Shown here: positions 53,672-60,658 of the stretch, piece after piece
Layout: every line of letters starts with the position of its first letter
Position numbering within the stretch: position 1 is the stretch's first letter
Source of the DNA: an uncultured Lachnospiraceae bacterium
GTDB taxonomy: Bacteria > Bacillota > Clostridia > Lachnospirales > Lachnospiraceae
Direction: 5' to 3'
DNA length: 64,000 nucleotides
NCBI GenBank assembly: GCA_902476265.1
Contig: CABSCP010000022.1
Location: 9,808-73,807, forward strand
Position numbers and translations under genes: made by a program
Notes under the pieces: model-generated
Told to the model about the DNA's origin: nothing
What the model saw: only the letters and a program-made list of their open reading frames with translations
The model's database searches: none

Positions 53672-53704
53672 GGGCCGGAGGCAATCAAATCCTCCGGTCC
53701 TTTT
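53672..53704 (+). terminator. Attenuating hairpin between binding protein and permeases
   Basis: A 10-bp stem GGGCCGGAGG/CCTCCGGTCC with a 9-base loop and TTTT. Partial termination here would keep the binding protein in excess over the permeases, which is the usual stoichiometry. Confidence 0.8.
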
Positions 53705-53722
53705 ATAAGAAGAGGGTGCGAA

Positions 53723-54616
53723 ATGAATAGTCAACCGAATATTTATAAAAACAAAAAACCAGTCTTTATTTTCCTGCTTCCGGCGCTGCTGTTTTTAGGA
53801 GTATATTTATTTTATCCGTTCTTCCAGAATATTTTTAACAGCTTTCATTCGATAAAATCCCTGGGAACATCCGCAAAGGGATGGAACGAACCGTTTTATG
53901 AAAACTACGTAAGAATGTTCCAGGATGAGTACATGAGAATCGCCCTGAAAAATACAGTGATTATGATTCTTGTAACGCTTATCGGGCAGGTCGGCATCGC
54001 AATTGTTTTATCCTTACTGGTGGATAATATCAGACGCGGAGCAAAATTTTTCAGAATCGTTTACTTTTTCCCGATCGTTGTTTCCGCTACGGCGCTCGGC
54101 CTTATGTTTAACCTGATCTTCCTTTATGATAAGGGCATGATCAATCAGTTCCTGGAGTTCATGGGCAAGACTACATTGACAGACTGGAAGGACAGCGCCC
54201 ATGCAATGATGACGATGATGATTCCGGTAACATGGCAGTATGTAGGGTTTTATTTCATCATTCTCGTGACCGGATTGAACAATATATCAGATGAGTTGTA
54301 TGAATCAGCATCCATTGACGGTGCGACAAAATGGCAGAGGGTCAGATATATTTCCCTGCCGCTTCTGCACAATGTCATCTGCACCTGCGCAGTACTGGCC
54401 GTGACCGGTGCGCTCAAGGTATTCGACCTTCCCTGGGTAATGTTGACAAAGGGAATGCCGATGGGAAAGACCTGGCTGACCGGCACTTACATGTACTATT
54501 ACTGTTTTGACGCTGCCGATGTTGACTACAGTTCCGCGATTGCAGTGGTGATCGTTGTACTGGGTGTCATTTTATCGAAGGTCGTCAATATGATTTTCAA
54601 AGAGAAAGAATATTAA
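53723..54616 (+). CDS. Sugar ABC transporter permease (MalF type, second locus)
   Basis: The 297-residue membrane protein has six helices and the permease loop YESASIDGATKWQRVRYI followed by LPLLHN. It starts MNSQPNIYKNKKPVF with a long hydrophobic helix next. It works with the following permease and the binding protein. No ATPase gene is present in the cluster. Confidence 0.93.
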   Translation: MNSQPNIYKNKKPVFIFLLPALLFLGVYLFYPFFQNIFNSFHSIKSLGTSAKGWNEPFYENYVRMFQDEYMRIALKNTVIMILVTLIGQVGIAIVLSLLVDNIRRGAKFFRIVYFFPIVVSATALGLMFNLIFLYDKGMINQFLEFMGKTTLTDWKDSAHAMMTMMIPVTWQYVGFYFIILVTGLNNISDELYESASIDGATKWQRVRYISLPLLHNVICTCAVLAVTGALKVFDLPWVMLTKGMPMGKTWLTGTYMYYYCFDAADVDYSSAIAVVIVVLGVILSKVVNMIFKEKEY

Positions 54617-54634
54617 GAGGGAGGGCATACAAAA

Positions 54635-55495
54635 ATGAAAAGAAAAGAAAAATTTACGGTCGGTATGTTCTTCATCTACATCATTTTGATCGTGTGGGCA
54701 ATGACCACCATTTATCCGCTGCTTTGGGTTTTACAGAACTCCTTTAAGGACAGAAAATCCATCCTGTCCAATTCCTTCGGGCTTCCGCTGGGAGATCTGT
54801 TCACGCTGGCAAACTATGAAAAAGCAGTCAACAAATTCAATATTCTTGTGGCATACAGAAACAGCCTGATCGTTTCCTGTACCGTATGCGTACTGGTTAT
54901 TCTGATCGCCGGTCTCGCATCCTATGCGCTGGTGAGATATAAATTTAAAGGTTCAGGAGCCATTAACAGCCTGGTTATCGCAGCCATGATGTTCCCGGTA
55001 TTCTCCACCATCATTCCGGTTTTCAGAATGGAGCATGCATGGGGGCTGGCAGGAACCAACAGTGTTCCCACTGCCTTGATCGCCTGTATCCTGCCGCAGA
55101 TTGCCGGAAACCTGGCATTTGCCATTGTGGTATTGTCAGGTTACATCAAAGGGCTTCCGATCGAACTGGAAGAAGCGGCTTATATGGAAGGCTCCAATGC
55201 TTATCAGATCTTCTTTAAGATCATCATGCCGCTGACAAAACCTTCCTTCGCTACTGTCGGTATTTTCAGCTTCCTGTGGAGCTACAACGATCTGTTTACC
55301 CAGTCCTTCTTCCTGCGCCTTCCCAAGCAGAGAAGCATCACCTTCCTGCTGAACGAAATTTCCGGCAAGCAGGGCACGGACTATGGCCTGATGGCAGCGG
55401 CAGTTTCGCTGATTGTCATCCCTCTGCTGATTGTCTATGTATGTCTGCAGAAGTACATCATTAAAGGTATGACCGCCGGAGCGGTTAAAGGTTGA
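54635..55495 (+). CDS. Sugar ABC transporter permease (MalG type, second locus)
   Basis: The 286-residue permease has six helices. The cytoplasmic loop reads LEEAAYMEGSNAYQIFFKIIMPL, with E-G instead of the usual D-G. It ends with the usual MTAGAVKG tail. GAGGGAGGG precedes the ATG. A 182-bp gap with a strong terminator separates it from the response regulator. Confidence 0.93.
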   Translation: MKRKEKFTVGMFFIYIILIVWAMTTIYPLLWVLQNSFKDRKSILSNSFGLPLGDLFTLANYEKAVNKFNILVAYRNSLIVSCTVCVLVILIAGLASYALVRYKFKGSGAINSLVIAAMMFPVFSTIIPVFRMEHAWGLAGTNSVPTALIACILPQIAGNLAFAIVVLSGYIKGLPIELEEAAYMEGSNAYQIFFKIIMPLTKPSFATVGIFSFLWSYNDLFTQSFFLRLPKQRSITFLLNEISGKQGTDYGLMAAAVSLIVIPLLIVYVCLQKYIIKGMTAGAVKG

Positions 55496-55582
55496 CACCC
55501 GGCGCACCCCATACAGTCTGACGACGGAGGGGGCGTAAAGGGCACCTTCCCGTTGCCAGACATAAAAAAGGCTAGAATTCCG

Positions 55583-55620
55583 AACGGAAAGCATCGAAAC
55601 ACCGATGCTTTCCGTTTTTT
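55583..55620 (+). terminator. Terminator after the second ABC importer operon
   Basis: A perfect 14-bp stem (AACGGAAAGCATCG / CGATGCTTTCCGTT) with a 6-base loop is followed by six T. It ends the transporter transcript before the regulator gene. Confidence 0.92.
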
Positions 55621-55677
55621 ACGTTTTATGTTATAATAAAAAAACGGCGTAAGGGAAATATACCGGGGAGGATAACT

Positions 55678-56523
55678 ATGTACAAAGTGATTATTGTTGA
55701 TGATGAGCCTGTGATCGTCCGGGGATTGAAGCAAATCATTGACTGGAAGAAGTGGGACTGCGAAGTGGTTGGAACCGCGGAAGGCGGACAGGAAGGGATG
55801 CGCCTGATCGCGGAGAAGAGGCCGGATATTCTTTTTACCGATATCAGTATGCCAGGGTTGGACGGCCTGAGTATGATTGCAGCGATGAGATCAGAGTTTG
55901 AACGAATGCAGGTCACTATTCTGACGGGATACCGTGATTTCGATTATGCACAGCAGGCAATCCGGCTGGGGGTAACCCGATTTTTACTGAAACCTTCTAA
56001 AATTGATGAAATAGAAGAAGCCATTTCGGCGATGTTGGACAAGCTGAAGGAATTGGAAGAGGAAAACCGGATGCGGGAAGAAATCGAACTGGCGCAGGCG
56101 GCGGTAGAACCTGTCCGGGGAAATAAAGAAGAAAACGGGCAGGATGCCTCAGAAGAGCCTCCTTTGGCAGAGGAAGAGGAAGATGACAGCCCCGCCAGCA
56201 GCTTTATTGTGAGAAACGCCCTGGAATATATCGAAGAGAATTACAAACAGAAGCTGAAACTGGCTGATGTGGCGGAGAAAACCTATGTGAGCCAGTGGCA
56301 TCTGAGCAAGCTTTTAAATAAACATACGGGACAGAATTTTTCGGAGCTTTTGAATAATGTGCGGATCGAAAAGGCCAAAGAGCTGCTCAATGATCCTTCC
56401 CTGCGCATCGGGGATGTGGCGGAAGAGGTGGGATTTCTGGATATGGCGCATTTTTCCAGAGTTTTCAAAAAGCAGGTCGGCATTTCGGCCAATGAATACA
56501 GAAATACGATTTTAGGAAAATAA
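55678..56523 (+). CDS. YesN-type response regulator with AraC DNA-binding domain
   Basis: The 281-residue protein has a receiver domain (about 1-120) with the acidic pair in IIVDDEP, the phospho-acceptor Asp55 in FTDISMPG and the conserved Lys in LLKPSK. An acidic linker (EEEEDD) and a C-terminal AraC double helix-turn-helix (about 180-278, AEKTYVSQWHLSKLLNK and VAEEVGFLDMAHFSRVFKK) follow. It is the likely partner of the YesM-type kinase at 50331. TATAAT lies at 55632-55637 without a clear -35. The stop codon overlaps the MATE gene. Confidence 0.92.
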   Translation: MYKVIIVDDEPVIVRGLKQIIDWKKWDCEVVGTAEGGQEGMRLIAEKRPDILFTDISMPGLDGLSMIAAMRSEFERMQVTILTGYRDFDYAQQAIRLGVTRFLLKPSKIDEIEEAISAMLDKLKELEEENRMREEIELAQAAVEPVRGNKEENGQDASEEPPLAEEEEDDSPASSFIVRNALEYIEENYKQKLKLADVAEKTYVSQWHLSKLLNKHTGQNFSELLNNVRIEKAKELLNDPSLRIGDVAEEVGFLDMAHFSRVFKKQVGISANEYRNTILGK

Positions 56524-57887
56524 TGATGAAACAGATGAAATTAACGGAAGGAAAAGTTTTTCCTGTGCTGCTGCAGTTTGTGCTGCCTTTTTTGGCGGCA
56601 AATTTGCTGCAGTCACTCTATGGCGGAGTGGATGTGCTTATTGTGGGACGGTTCGGCAATGCGGAAAGTGTTTCCGCGGTTTCCACAGGCAGCCAGATCA
56701 TGATGTTTGTGACCAATATCATGATTGGGCTGGCCACAGGGGGAACGGTATTGATCGGTCAGTTTATCGGAGCGAAAAGAGAAGAGGAAGCAGCGGATAC
56801 GATCGGTACCATGCTTTCTCTTTTTGCGGGAATTGCGGTGGTTTTAAGCGCAGCCATGGCCTTTTTATCCCCGCAGCTGGCGGCATGGATGCATGCGCCT
56901 GCAGGGGCTTATGACGATACGGTGGATTATGTTTTTGTATGTTCCTGCGGGATCATTTTCATCATCGGTTATAATATGGTCAGCGGCATCCTGCGGGGGC
57001 TGGGGGATTCCAATACCCCGCTTTTATTTGTGGCAGCAGCCTGCGGTGCCAATATCGCGCTGGATCTTCTGTTTGTAGCCGCCTTTCATATGGGCGCAAA
57101 GGGGGCGGCCCTGGCCACCGTCATGGCCCAGGCGCTGAGCCTTCTTCTGGCGGCACTGTTATTGGGAAAAAGGGGACTGCCCTTTCCTTTTTCCGGGGAA
57201 AATTTAAAACCCAACGGCGGGAAGGCGGGGAAAATTCTGATGATCGGAATGCCGTTGGCTCTGAGCAACGGTCTGGTAGATGTTTCCTTTCTGATCATCA
57301 CCGTCATCGTCAATTCCATGGGGGTAGTGGCTTCCGCGGCCCTGGGGGTGACCGAGAAACTGATCGGATTTGCCATGCTGATTCCCGGGGCTTTCGGAGC
57401 GGCGATCTCCGCCATGGCGGCACAGAATGTGGGCGCAGGACTGTATCACAGGGCGAAGGCCTGTTTAAAATACGGGATTCTCTGCTCCCTGGCCTGCGGG
57501 TTGGTGCTCTGCGGCATCTGCCAGGCCGTGCCTGATTTTTTTACGGCGCTGTTTACAAAGGACGGGGCGGTCGTCCATGCAGCTGCCCTTTATCTGAAAT
57601 CCTTCAGCATCGACTGCATTATGGTTTCTTTTGTGTTCTGCTTTAACGGCTATTTTACCGGCTGCGGAAAGTCCGTGTTCACCATGCTTCACGGTGTGGC
57701 GGCTACCTTTTTGATCCGGATCCCTGTCACCTTCCTGGTGAGCCGGCTGCCGGAGGTGACCATGTATGAGATGGGATTTGCGGCGCCGCTGGCCAGCGTA
57801 TTCTCCATTGTATGCTGTCTCGTCTACCTGGCACGGACATCCCGGAAAAAAAGCCCTTTACAAACGCCGGAAAGTGGATTAATATAA
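56523..57887 (+). CDS. MATE family efflux transporter
   Basis: The 454-residue protein has 12 predicted helices and the MATE N-terminal pattern PVLLQFVLPFLAANLLQSLYGGVDVLIVGRFG. It also has the GGTVLIGQFIGAKREEEA segment and a second-half repeat. MATE proteins export drugs or metabolites by Na+ or H+ antiport. ATG at 56523 overlaps the stop of the response regulator, with a second ATG directly after; either may be used. Its cotranscription with a YesN-type regulator suggests control by the same system, although the substrate is unknown. Confidence 0.9.
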   Translation: MMKQMKLTEGKVFPVLLQFVLPFLAANLLQSLYGGVDVLIVGRFGNAESVSAVSTGSQIMMFVTNIMIGLATGGTVLIGQFIGAKREEEAADTIGTMLSLFAGIAVVLSAAMAFLSPQLAAWMHAPAGAYDDTVDYVFVCSCGIIFIIGYNMVSGILRGLGDSNTPLLFVAAACGANIALDLLFVAAFHMGAKGAALATVMAQALSLLLAALLLGKRGLPFPFSGENLKPNGGKAGKILMIGMPLALSNGLVDVSFLIITVIVNSMGVVASAALGVTEKLIGFAMLIPGAFGAAISAMAAQNVGAGLYHRAKACLKYGILCSLACGLVLCGICQAVPDFFTALFTKDGAVVHAAALYLKSFSIDCIMVSFVFCFNGYFTGCGKSVFTMLHGVAATFLIRIPVTFLVSRLPEVTMYEMGFAAPLASVFSIVCCLVYLARTSRKKSPLQTPESGLI

Positions 57888-57889
57888 TC

Positions 57890-58159
57890 TCATGGTAAAG
57901 AAACTGATAATACGCTGACGAGCAGAGTAGAATGGGAAACGCAGCAGAGAGAAGCGCCGGAACCGTAATTGCGGGACTGTGCTGGAAGCGCTTTTGCGGG
58001 CACCTTTTGAAAACCGGCTCCGAGTGGCCCTAATCCGGCCCGGTGATTCCGTTATCATCATGAAGAGAGGCTGCGGGGATTTTAGATCCCGCCGGCAAGC
58101 AGGGTGGAACCGCGTAACTTACGTCCCATGCATTACAGTTGTAATGCATGGGCTTTTTT
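57890..58159 (+). promoter_or_regulatory. T-box riboswitch upstream of the threonyl-tRNA synthetase operon
   Basis: The leader has the Stem I hallmark AGAGTAGAA (about 57941), the AGAGAG apical motif, and the invariant T-box sequence AGGGTGGAACCGCG at 58101-58114, followed by a terminator. A candidate specifier codon ACC (Thr) is at 58012-58014 within GGGCACCTTTT. Uncharged tRNA-Thr would pair with the specifier and T-box bulge and favour the antiterminator. An upstream -10 (TATAAT at 57883-57888) overlaps the end of the MATE gene, so the leader starts right after it. This explains the 373-bp gap from 57888 to 58260. Confidence 0.92.
58125..58159 (+). terminator. T-box-controlled terminator
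   Basis: A perfect 13-bp stem (CCCATGCATTACA / TGTAATGCATGGG) with a two-base loop is followed by six T. This is the conditional terminator of the T-box element. Confidence 0.92.
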
Positions 58160-58160
58160 A

Positions 58161-58195
58161 TTACGTAGGAAAGTCCTTTGGACTCTTCTATGTAA
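58161..58195 (+). repeat. Second hairpin after the T-box terminator
   Basis: A 16-bp stem with two G-U pairs and one mismatch (58161-58176 with 58180-58195, loop TTT) starts directly after the terminator T-run and is followed by eight A. It is read only in antiterminated transcripts and may protect or structure the 5' end of the thrS mRNA. The role is inferred. Confidence 0.5.
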
Positions 58196-58260
58196 TAAAA
58201 AAAACCCTTCGGGCAGGATGGACACTCGCACAAAAGGAAAAGCAGGAATGGAGAGAAAAG

Positions 58261-60219
58261 ATGAAGATTACATTGAAAGACGGTTCTGTAAAAGAATATT
58301 CCCGGGCAATGCGCATCTATGACATTGCCGCGGATATCAGCGAAGGACTGGCGCGCAACGCCTGCGCCGGGCTGGTGAACGGGGAAGTGAAAGATCTGCG
58401 CACGGTCCTGGATGGGGACTGTGAACTGAGTATTTTGACAGCGAATGATAAAGAAGGGCTGGCGGTGATCCGCCATACGGCATCCCATGTACTGGCCCAG
58501 GCTATGAAGCGGATATTCCCGGAGGCAAAGCTGGCCATCGGCCCCAGCATTGAAAACGGTTTTTATTATGATTTCGATCATGCCCCCTTTTCCAGAGAGG
58601 ATCTGGATTCGCTGGAAGCAGAAATGAAAAAGATCATCAAGGAGGGCCTGAAACCGGAGCGGTTTGAACTGGCCAGGGAGGAAGCCATACAGCTGATGGA
58701 AGATGCAGGGGAACCCTATAAGGTGGAACTGATCCGGGATCTGCCGGAGGATGCGGTCATTTCTTTTTACAAACAGGGAGACTTCACGGATCTGTGCGCA
58801 GGTCCGCACTTGATGAGCACAAAAGCGATCAAGGCATTCAAACTGACTTCTTCTTCCATGGCTTACTGGAGGGGAAAATCCGAAAATGCACAGCTGCAGC
58901 GGATTTACGGAACCGCTTTTAATAAGAAGGAAGAGCTTGCCGAATATCTGGAATATCTGGCGAATATTAAAAACCGGGATCATAATAAACTGGGACGGGA
59001 AATGGAACTGTTCGCGACGGTGGATGTGATCGGCCAGGGCCTGCCCCTTTTGATGCCAAAGGGCGCCAAGATGATCCAGACCATGCAGAGATGGATTGAG
59101 GATGAAGAGGAAAAGCGCGGATACATGCGTACCAAGACGCCTTTGATGGCAAAGAAGGATCTGTATATTATCTCCGACCATTGGAATCACTATAAAGAAG
59201 GAATGTTCGTGCTGGGGGATGAGGAGAAGGACGAGGAAGTGTTCGCGCTGCGTCCCATGACATGCCCGTTCCAGTATTATGTGTATAAGCAGAGCCAGAA
59301 ATCCTACCGTGACCTCCCCTGTAGATACGGGGAGACTTCCACCCTTTTCAGAAATGAGGATTCCGGCGAGATGCACGGCCTGACCCGGGTGCGCCAGTTC
59401 ACGATTTCCGAGGGACATCTGGTGGTGAGACCGGATCAGGTGGAGGAAGAATTCCATGGCTGTGTCAACCTGGCAAAATACTGCCTGACCACGCTGGGAC
59501 TGGAAGAGGATGTGACCTACCGTCTTTCCAAATGTGATCCTCAGAATATGGGGAAATATCTGGGAACGCTGGAAGAGTGGCTGCGCGTGGAAGATGCCAT
59601 GAGGAAAATGCTCAAAGAGAATGACATCGCGTTTACGGAGGAAGAAGGCGAAGCGGCTTTCTACGGCCCGAAGCTGGATATTCAGGCGAAAAATGTTTAC
59701 GGCAAGGAAGATACCATGATTACCATCCAGCTGGATATGTTCCTGGCAGAACGTTTTGATATGACTTATATCGACCAGAACGGGGAAAAGGTGCGTCCCT
59801 ATATCATCCACAGGACTTCCATCGGATGTTATGAGAGAACTTTGGCATGGCTGATTGAAAAGTACGAAGGCAAATTCCCTACCTGGCTGTGCCCGGAGCA
59901 GGTGCGCGTGCTGCCTATTTCCGAAAAATACGGCGATTATGCCCGCCGTGTGTGCGATACCTTGAAAGAAAACGGCATTCTGGCAACTGTGGATAACCGC
60001 AATGAAAAAATCGGCTATAAGATCCGGGAAGCCCGCCTGGACAAGCTCCCTTATATGCTGGTGGTGGGCGCGCAGGAAGAACAGGACGGTACGGTTTCCG
60101 TCAGAAGCCGGTTTGCGGGCGATGAAGGGGTGAAATCCCTGGATGCCTTTATCGATGCAGTATGCAGAGAAATCCGCACGAAGGAAATCCGTAAGGAAGA
60201 AGTACAGGATGAAAAATAA
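58261..60219 (+). CDS. thrS: Threonyl-tRNA synthetase, divergent type (first copy)
   Basis: The 652-residue class II enzyme has TGS (about 1-60), editing domain (RHTASHVLAQA near 83 and DLCAGPHL near 180), catalytic domain and C-terminal anticodon-binding domain (LPISEKYGDYA). The zinc-binding Cys in MTCPFQ, His in TISEGHL and His in YIIHRTS are present. Compared with the second copy, MNCPGG is replaced by MTCPFQ and FTQDDAHIF by FTISEGHLV. It should still charge tRNA-Thr but belongs to a distinct subtype. It is the first gene behind the T-box, with GGAGAG before the ATG. Confidence 0.92.
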   Translation: MKITLKDGSVKEYSRAMRIYDIAADISEGLARNACAGLVNGEVKDLRTVLDGDCELSILTANDKEGLAVIRHTASHVLAQAMKRIFPEAKLAIGPSIENGFYYDFDHAPFSREDLDSLEAEMKKIIKEGLKPERFELAREEAIQLMEDAGEPYKVELIRDLPEDAVISFYKQGDFTDLCAGPHLMSTKAIKAFKLTSSSMAYWRGKSENAQLQRIYGTAFNKKEELAEYLEYLANIKNRDHNKLGREMELFATVDVIGQGLPLLMPKGAKMIQTMQRWIEDEEEKRGYMRTKTPLMAKKDLYIISDHWNHYKEGMFVLGDEEKDEEVFALRPMTCPFQYYVYKQSQKSYRDLPCRYGETSTLFRNEDSGEMHGLTRVRQFTISEGHLVVRPDQVEEEFHGCVNLAKYCLTTLGLEEDVTYRLSKCDPQNMGKYLGTLEEWLRVEDAMRKMLKENDIAFTEEEGEAAFYGPKLDIQAKNVYGKEDTMITIQLDMFLAERFDMTYIDQNGEKVRPYIIHRTSIGCYERTLAWLIEKYEGKFPTWLCPEQVRVLPISEKYGDYARRVCDTLKENGILATVDNRNEKIGYKIREARLDKLPYMLVVGAQEEQDGTVSVRSRFAGDEGVKSLDAFIDAVCREIRTKEIRKEEVQDEK

Positions 60220-60260
60220 ACGCCGCAGTCATTTGCGGACAGGAAAAAAGGAGAGATATC

Positions 60261-60635
60261 ATGAAGGAAAGATGGGACGAACTGACCGCTGTTCTGGCGG
60301 AAGAAGAAAAAATGAGCAAACTGAATCTGGTTTTGGGACTGCTGGCCGCATTTTTATCCGGCATCATTGTGGGATTTCTGATTTGCCCGAGACGACACAA
60401 AACCAGCTATTATGGCTGTAACAACGGGAGCTACAACGGAAGCAGCGCTGAATGTGGCGACGATTGCTGCGACTGCGAAGGCGGGGAATGCTGTGAGGAG
60501 TGTGAAGAAGAGCGCTGCTGCGGCGAAACCAAATACTGCGGAAGCGAAAATTGCTGCTGCGAGGAAGAATCCGAATATGCAGAGGAAGAGGACCAGATCC
60601 AAGAAAAGAAAAAGGAATATGTGAAAATCAAATAA
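60261..60635 (+). CDS. Cysteine-rich single-pass membrane protein of unknown function
   Basis: This 124-residue protein does not match a family I recognise. An N-terminal amphipathic stretch (1-17) is followed by a transmembrane helix (about 21-41) and a cluster of 13 cysteines in about 40 residues with CC, CxC and CCC patterns, interspersed with Glu and Gly. A charged Glu/Lys tail ends the protein. The Cys region could bind metal ions or form disulfides. AAAGGAGAG precedes the ATG. It lies between the two thrS genes with gaps of 41 and 23 bp, so it is under the same T-box. Function unknown. Confidence 0.75.
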   Translation: MKERWDELTAVLAEEEKMSKLNLVLGLLAAFLSGIIVGFLICPRRHKTSYYGCNNGSYNGSSAECGDDCCDCEGGECCEECEEERCCGETKYCGSENCCCEEESEYAEEEDQIQEKKKEYVKIK

Positions 60636-60658
60636 TTCCGGAAAGGGAGTGCTTAAAA

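Noticed and set aside
57986..58000. cre-like GGAAGCGCTTTT in the thrS leader
   Set aside because: It is part of the T-box Stem I pairing, which explains the sequence; catabolite control of thrS is not expected.
57979..58260. Long N-terminal extension of the first ThrRS
   Set aside because: It reads through the T-box leader and its terminator; the TGS domain starts at 58261.
58030..59811. 593-codon open frame on the minus strand antisense to the first thrS
   Set aside because: It is a shadow of a well-supported synthetase gene; the translation is rich in His, Phe and Gln with no family motif and no ribosome site.
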